From Linnemannia hyalina (taxonomy: Eukaryota > Mortierellomycota > Mortierellomycetes > Mortierellales > Mortierellaceae), in NCBI GenBank assembly GCA_019671135.1, contig JAHRHY010000027.1:53501-117500 (forward strand): a DNA stretch of 64,000 bases. The letters are read 5' to 3'. Numbering within the stretch: position 1 is the stretch's first letter; every line of letters starts with the position of its first letter. The notes below the pieces were generated by a model. The model was not told where the DNA came from, did no database searches, and worked only from the letters and a program-made list of their open reading frames with translations. Below, piece after piece: positions 58,173 to 64,000 of the stretch. The translations under genes were made by a program, and so were the position numbers.

Positions 58173-59574
58173 GGCTGGTTGGCTGGAGTGTTGCTGGTTT
58201 GAATGGGTGCGTATGTATACTGTTGTCCTGGAGTTGTTCCTGCGAATAACAACGTTGCTTGTATGCTGTTTGCTGTCTGCTTAAGAGAGTGTGGCTGGCG
58301 AGTAAATGGAATAACAAAAAATGGCGAGTGAAGGTTGGAGAAGAGGAAGAGGATGAGGATGAGGAAGAGGAAGAAAAGGAAGAAGAGGAAGAAGAGGAGT
58401 AGGAAGAGAAAGAAGAGCGCTATTTTCGTCTATTTTTTTATTTTCCACACTAAGGAAGCGACTTCTCGACCGACACTTTCCTCGGCTGTTCGTCATTTTC
58501 ACCTCTCAAATCTTTTTTTGCATTTCCTTCTCGTTCCGAACGAATATCCATTCTCTCCCATAGGCATACATGCACTTACATAAAACATCGTTTTTATAAC
58601 CGGTTCCCGTCCTGGCTACCTTTCTCTTATATACACCCTCCCACTCCTCCCCCATGATGCCTGGGTTCCTCTTGTTTTTTCTGCCCTCTTAGAACACTGA
58701 ATTGAAAGCGTGAAGGAAGCAAAGAATCGAGATCAGACTCGAACATCCTTCATTCTGCACAGCCGACCCTCTGGAACGATAAAAATAAAAATTGTTCATT
58801 GCTTGCTTCAGCCTTCAGCCTTCGATTCACTAACCAGAGATGTGCATCCGCATATCATCCAAAGATTGGTGGCGCATACAATGTACTCATTTCATACACC
58901 CGCGGTAAAGCTGCTGAACACAGTTGTCAACCAGGGCTGTGGTATTCCCATGTCGCTCTTGGTGTACCCTCGTTGCCCAACTTATCGATAACATACACGA
59001 AGGAACTATCGTCTTGGATGGAGGATGGCTTCCAAAGTTGCGATTTTCGCTTCTCTTCTACCTGTCTACTAGCGTTACCCTGAGAAAACAATCTACTACT
59101 ATAACCATCGTCGACTTTGCAACGGCACGAAAGGATCGAGAAAAGAAAAGAAAGACAAACGAGTTAAAGCGGGGGTTGGTCAAACGGCGAAAAGGAGTAG
59201 TCAAAAGGTCAACCGAATTACAGAAATCAGAGGACGCGCCGCGTAACTGCGCAGACCAGCAAACAAATAGAGCACAAGCAAAGGCACTCTGAACTCCTTG
59301 ACTCACTCACAGCTGATTTTTACTCCCATCAGCCATCATCTTTGACTCGCTTGATGACCCATGGCAAGATGGCGTATGTGTTTTAGAGTTCACGCCAGGG
59401 TATCTTTGCTGCGGGAAACCAAAAACTCGTTCTCTCTTTCCCAGGAACCGTCTTTTCTCTCCTTTGTATTTTTCCCATAAATACCTCTTACTCCATCTCG
59501 GTACTTGTTTCCTCATTCCATCCAACTTCCACTTTCACAACCAACCACCCCCTCAGCGCCCCACAAAAACAAAG
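58173..59574. other. Divergent intergenic region
   Basis: It separates the C2 protein gene (minus) from the acetyltransferase gene (plus) and must contain both promoters. There is a purine-rich GA/GAAGAGG tract at 58333-58412. A TATA-like CATAAATA at 59476-59483 lies about 90 bp upstream of the acetyltransferase start. No other gene is supported. Confidence 0.45.
59476..59483 (+). promoter_or_regulatory. TATA-like box of the acetyltransferase gene
   Basis: CATAAATA, about 90 bp before the start codon at 59575, followed by a C/T-rich leader. Confidence 0.4.
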
Positions 59575-60600
59575 ATGTCAATTGAATCGACTCCCCTACA
59601 GGAACACTTCACCCGGGAGCAGATATTCGGCATCCTCAACCGGATCGCCTTTCCCCTCTCACACCTCCCTCCCAACACCTTGCCAGAACCAACCCTGGCC
59701 ACTCTGCAAGAACTCCACACCCGCCTCGTCATCACCATTCCCTTCGAGACTCTCGCCCTCCGCACCACTGCCTCCCGCGGCGTCGATATCTCCCTTGAGG
59801 GCATCTATGACCGTGTAGTTGTCCAGAAGCGTGGCGGATGGTGCTTCTCCCTCAACCGACTCGGATACGAACTTTTGCTCGGCCTCGGATTCAGGACCCA
59901 GTTCACTATCGGTCGTGTCTGCAAACCCCCCAAACCAACCGACCCTCCTCGCTTCACTGCAAAGACCCATCGTGTCAGCATCGTTCGTTTCCTCGATGAG
60001 GCCACAGGATCCGACACAAAGTACCTCTTCGATATTGGATTCGGAAACTCGGTCCAACTGCCCATCCAGCTCAAGGAAGGGGCAACCATCGAATTCGGAG
60101 GCCACATCCGTCGCATGTCCACACGAACACATATCCAGGCCCAGCCCGATATCCTCGGTCACCCGCCATTTGTGATGTGGTGTATCGAAGAATTCCTCCC
60201 CGCCGACGACAAATGGATCCCCTGGTATGCCTTCTCCGAGCAACAGTTCTACGAGAACGACTGTCAGGTCGCCAATTTTTATACATGTTATTCCCCCACA
60301 TCCACATTCTTCAAGGCCTTTTGGTGTATCCGCTCCACCCCCGAAGGCGACTATTATCTCCTGGTCGACAAGAAACTCATGATTAAGAACGCGAAGGGTC
60401 TGGTCAAACAGATCGATTTCTTTAGGGAGCAGGATCGTCTTGATGCCCTCAAGGAATACTTTGATATCGTCCTCACCGACGAAGAACTCAAACACCATGA
60501 CTCTTGGATTGTTCCTGCCGAGCCTGTTGCCGAGGCAGTACCCTCGGTCGATGCCTCTGTCGAGTCTATCACCTCTCTCGCTGCAGCGACGACTGTCTAG
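59575..60600 (+). CDS. Arylamine N-acetyltransferase (NAT)
   Basis: Intronless, 341 residues. NATs transfer acetyl (or other acyl) groups from CoA to arylamines, hydrazines and related xenobiotics in the cytosol. The catalytic triad is visible: Cys90 in RGGWCFSLN, His132 in KTHRVSIV and Asp153 in LFDIGFGN. The N-terminal helical part carries the PFETLALR block that comes before the active site in the family. The second domain (FSEQQFYENDCQVANFY) is also typical. The last 25 residues are an Ala/Val/Ser-rich tail of no known function. Fungal NATs often act in detoxification of plant or microbial amines; substrate preference cannot be read here. It is convergent with the PKA gene, which ends 259 bp away. 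Confidence 0.95.
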   Translation: MSIESTPLQEHFTREQIFGILNRIAFPLSHLPPNTLPEPTLATLQELHTRLVITIPFETLALRTTASRGVDISLEGIYDRVVVQKRGGWCFSLNRLGYELLLGLGFRTQFTIGRVCKPPKPTDPPRFTAKTHRVSIVRFLDEATGSDTKYLFDIGFGNSVQLPIQLKEGATIEFGGHIRRMSTRTHIQAQPDILGHPPFVMWCIEEFLPADDKWIPWYAFSEQQFYENDCQVANFYTCYSPTSTFFKAFWCIRSTPEGDYYLLVDKKLMIKNAKGLVKQIDFFREQDRLDALKEYFDIVLTDEELKHHDSWIVPAEPVAEAVPSVDASVESITSLAAATTV

Positions 60601-60859
60601 CAGGCCCAGGACGAGACCAACCACATTGATCCTGATATCAAGGACGACAAGTTCGGAATACTAGCCCATGACCATGAGCAGCAACATTGAAACGCCACCA
60701 ACATAAAATTTGCCCCATTGTCATCATCACCTTAACCAAAATGTCCCTCGCCTATCTTCAGCACAGCTCCTCCAGACACAAACAGTATAGTTGTTTTTTG
60801 TTGTTATATGTGGCATAACAAAAAAAAAGCGTAAACTGCACTAGTTAGACAAAGAAGAT

Positions 60860-63800
60860 CTAGAAGCCGGGGAAGAAGGATCCGAGCTCGTCCTGTTCGC
60901 CAATAGGATAGACACCACATTGCTCTGCGTCCTCGGGATAATCGTCAAAGTTGCTGGCGTCGCCCTCTCCCATGATCGTCGGCTTGTACGGTGCCTCGAT
61001 CTGTCTCGAGTAGACCTGGTCCCAGTTCACACCCTCAAACCATGCATGGTTCTTAATATCCGTCGCGCCTCCCCTCAGGTTTCCGTACCGCTTCGTCAGA
61101 TCCGCGGTCAACAGTCGCTTCAGTAGATCCTTGAGCGCAGGCTGAAAATGAGGTGGGTACCGCACTTTCCCTGCCATGATCTTCCCGTACAGCTTGATGT
61201 GGTCCTCGTCAAAGAACGGTGGGAAGCCTGCACACATCTCAAACATCAGCACGCCCATCGACCACCAGTCCACTGCCTTTCCGTATCCCTTCGACTGAAT
61301 GATCTCTGGTGCAAGGTAATCCGGTGTCCCGCACAACGTCCATGTCATGTTCTGGGGTACATGCTTTGCAAATCCAAAATCTATAATCTTGATATGGCCC
61401 ATCGAATCCAGCAGCAGGTTCTCTGGTTTGAGATCTCGGTAGATCACTGCATGCGAATGAAGATATTCCAGCGCCAACAAAACTTCGCAGGTGTAAAACC
61501 GTGCTACATGCTCTGGGAATCTCTAGTAACAATAATGGGAAGTAAACAATGCTAAGCGCGTGAGTATGACATGAAGATCAAAAAGGGGAGTGTTTGAGAG
61601 AGTGGCGGTCCAGGTCGGGGTCCTCCAAGAGAAAAGAGAGGAAAGGGGAAGGGGAAACGAACTGGGTAAATACATGGGAAGATGAGATGGGAACTGGAAC
61701 TGGGAGAAAGCAAGGCATGCACGGTAACAATAAAGGACAGAGGCGGAAACAACTGAGCAATGCCTTTTCAATACTTTGAGCGCCCAAAATATATACATTT
61801 CATCGAACACCGCATTGGTTGTTTGTCCTTCTCTTTTTCCGCGTTCCGTTCGTGACGTTCGACTGACATTAAAAGCCAAAAGACAGTTAGAAACACACTC
61901 AATTCACTCCAGCTGTAAAAAACCAATCAGAGTCCTCTTTCGCCCAAATGCATGAAAGGAGAGAAAAGTAATGGCCTCCACCACTCTGAAGAGAGAGTGA
62001 ACTTGGCGCCTCTTGTACACTACTTGTGCAATATATCCAGAGCAAAGGAAAGACGCCGCGAACAACAACCGCGCCACCCATTCATCGTTCTGGACAGTCA
62101 CTTGGAATATAGTGCATTAGCTCTCTCGCCATCGCGCCTTCTTACACACGCACTCTTCTTCAGCGACCGAACCGCGACCAACAAAGTCGTTTGTCGCATT
62201 AATGTGACCATCTCGCGTATTGTGTTTTCGTGTTGCTGAAGTTGTGATGGCTCTTCTTCGTCCTCTCCTTGCTCCCGCTTTGACACGTCCACCCATTTTG
62301 CGCGGCGGATTTCGCGGTAAGAAAAGAAAGGGAAACAAAGGGTGCAACATACACGCACCCACGCGCGCAAACGCACCATCCTCGATCGATTTTTTGTGCG
62401 TGTTCAGTCTTGTTATCATTGTTGGTCATCAGCCCGTTTCGCGCTGTTAATATACTCCTTTTTTTCGCCCTCTTGACCTTTGCAGGTCGTTATTGTTGGA
62501 GGGAGGAGGGGAGATGGGACAGCAGAAGATGCTCGTGCTCGAATACAACCCCGCCCTATTTCATACAGGGGGTTTTAAAAATAACAATCGGGGAAATGGA
62601 GACGAACAAGAGAGTCGAATTCATGCGACCGTGAACAGCAACAGCAACTCTTCCCCTTTCTCTTGCTATTTGCGCACACTCTCTGTTCTGCTCGTTCACT
62701 CGCCGCTTAGCCTTTTTGGCAACGTAATACCCTCCAAACTGGTTGTTTCGTGTGGTCTCTTCTTTCTGCTGTCCGAGGGAAAAAGGTCCAGATCGCTCAC
62801 TCAATTCACACCCATTGTAACCATGATTGGTCAACCCGCACTGCACATCCTTGCACAAACAAGCCTAGCCCACCTGTCGCACATTTCGTCACGATGTTAA
62901 TGCCTGGATGTCCTTTTTCGTATGGCTGTCTGTATACGAGAGCAGTCAGAAAAAAAAGAAAACAGGAACTGACGAAAAAGCAAACTACTACTGCACACAA
63001 AACACTTGACACAAGAGAAGCAACATATGCACCTCGGTATTAACTGGATCCAGCTCTCCCCACTCACCCACACTTTCTCGCACATTCTCACCACTGAACT
63101 TTTGCTCTCACACCGCCTCGCCTCTTGCTATGTCCCGCTTGCACTCTAATGTATGCTACATCTCCTTTTGTTCCACCCCATCCTCCTTCAATCTTGCTAA
63201 GACACCCCTCGTTTTTTTTCTGTTTTATCTTTCTCTCTCTCGCAATTGCCTGCACGCCTTTCCTTGTGTGCTGAGAGGTCGTCTGGTTCATTTTTTGTTA
63301 TCAAATGTCACCTCACACTCACTCTCCACAATTTGCACACCAGCCATGCACATGTCCCAAAAACCAAAATCCAAAATCGACACCCAAATCAAAACGAGAA
63401 AAGAGAAACAGAGAGAGTGTGACTGAATGGAAGAAAAAGGTGTGTTATGCTGCTGCAAGTTACCTGGCTCTTCCGGAGAACCGAGAACAACTCGCCTCCA
63501 ACGACATAATCCATGACCATATAGAGGTTCCGGACATCCTGAAAAGTGCCCCACATGTTGATCAAGAACGGGTGTTCGACTCGCTCCAGGATCATTTTTT
63601 CGTTGTTGGTGTGCTCGACCTGCTTGAGACGGACAACCTCGGTCTTCTTGAGGACCTTCATTGCGTAGAATCGAGAGTTAAACCGGGACTGGACCAGGTG
63701 AACGCGACCAAAAGATCCGGTGCCGAGCGTACGGTGGATGCGAAAATCATCGAGGTTGAACTTGCGTCGCGTTGCTGCTGTCTGTTGTTGTGGCACTCTT

Positions 63801-64000
63801 TGTGCTTGTTGCGCCTGTTGTTGGGCCAACTGGGCTAGCCGTTGTGTCTGCTGGGCTTGCTGCTGGGCCTGCAATACTAGTGTCTGGGCTTGTGGGTCCT
63901 GAACCTGTGGTGTCTGTTGCTGCTGTTGTTGTTGTTGCTGTTGGAGCTGTAGTTGTTGTTGCTGTTGCTGTTGCTGTTGTTGTTGTTGTTGTTGTTGAAG
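60860..64000 (-). CDS. cAMP-dependent protein kinase catalytic subunit, 5' end outside window
   Basis: Two exons are visible, beyond 64000 down to 63464 and 61522-60860, separated by a 1,941-bp intron. Exon 1 begins (open at the edge) with long Gln runs, then the kinase domain: Gly-loop [17 protein letters not shown] with the ATP-binding Lys, and the hinge [19 protein letters not shown]. Exon 2 resumes exactly at [23 protein letters not shown], as expected for PKA, with YRDLKPEN (catalytic loop), DFGFA, activation loop [14 protein letters not shown] and RYGNLRGGA. The C-terminal tail keeps NFDDYPED and ends in the hydrophobic motif FFPGF rather than the usual FxxF end. PKA carries the cAMP signal in growth, morphogenesis and nutrient response. 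Related AGC kinases were considered, but the tail and [11 protein letters not shown] favour PKA. Confidence 0.92.
63886..64000 (-). repeat. Poly-Gln (CAG/CAA) tract at the PKA N-terminus
   Basis: A mixture of CAA and CAG codons, written as TTG/CTG on the plus strand, encodes Gln runs broken by Leu and a TPQVQDP segment. It is open at the window edge. Confidence 0.9.

Noticed and set aside
62248..62634. Plus-strand frame starting like a mitochondrial presequence inside the PKA intron
   Set aside because: Splicing to the next acceptor gives no recognisable protein.

Overview
The window looks like nuclear DNA of an early-diverging filamentous fungus, most probably Mortierellomycotina. The genes have many short GT-AG introns. 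Several proteins are rich in glutamine, asparagine and serine runs. The recognisable set is fungal: RRG9-type mitochondrial factor, GBD/FH3 formin-like protein, chitin deacetylase, SSU72, ADE6-type FGAM synthase, an INN1/FIC1-type C2 protein and PKA catalytic subunit. Taxon assignment is inference. No rRNA, tRNA or CRISPR array was recognised.

Layout. 1-7.7 kb: two minus-strand genes, a neugrin/RRG9 protein cut by the left edge and a 2,002-residue GBD/FH3 protein without an FH2 domain. 7.7-11.6 kb: a long pyrimidine-rich intergenic region. 11.6-16.4 kb: a plus-strand Ser/Gln-rich protein, then a GPI-type chitin deacetylase on the minus strand. 18.6-24.8 kb, all plus strand: an SLC17-like MFS transporter, an SDR oxidoreductase, a decayed Fanzor (eukaryotic TnpB homologue), and the CTD phosphatase SSU72. 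25.1-35.6 kb: two paralogous minus-strand subtilases about 4.6 kb apart; one looks secreted, the other carries a C-terminal anchor signal.

36-46 kb is the accessory region and the most interesting part. An eight-exon gene can be spliced in silico into an uninterrupted 1,646-residue frame. Its last exon has the Fanzor/TnpB signature: a Glu next to Thr-Ser, a four-Cys zinc finger, then Arg-Asp-x-Asn. Its first part resembles an OTU fold without the catalytic Cys. Tail-to-tail with it lies a Crypton-type tyrosine recombinase gene (947 residues after splicing, with R, HxxR and Y present and a GCR1_C-like C-terminal domain). Short matching direct motifs flank the Crypton and may mark its ends. Two hairpins lie between the Fanzor stop codon and the inner Crypton flank.

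46-64 kb returns to housekeeping content: a weakly supported acidic ORF region, FGAM synthase (purine synthesis step 4), the C2 cytokinesis protein, an arylamine N-acetyltransferase, and a PKA catalytic subunit whose kinase domain is split by a 1.94-kb intron and whose poly-Gln N-terminus runs off the right edge.

Gene models were built by hand from splice consensus, reading-frame phase and protein-family continuity. The multi-exon totals given as complete are divisible by three, which supports the models. No database search was possible.
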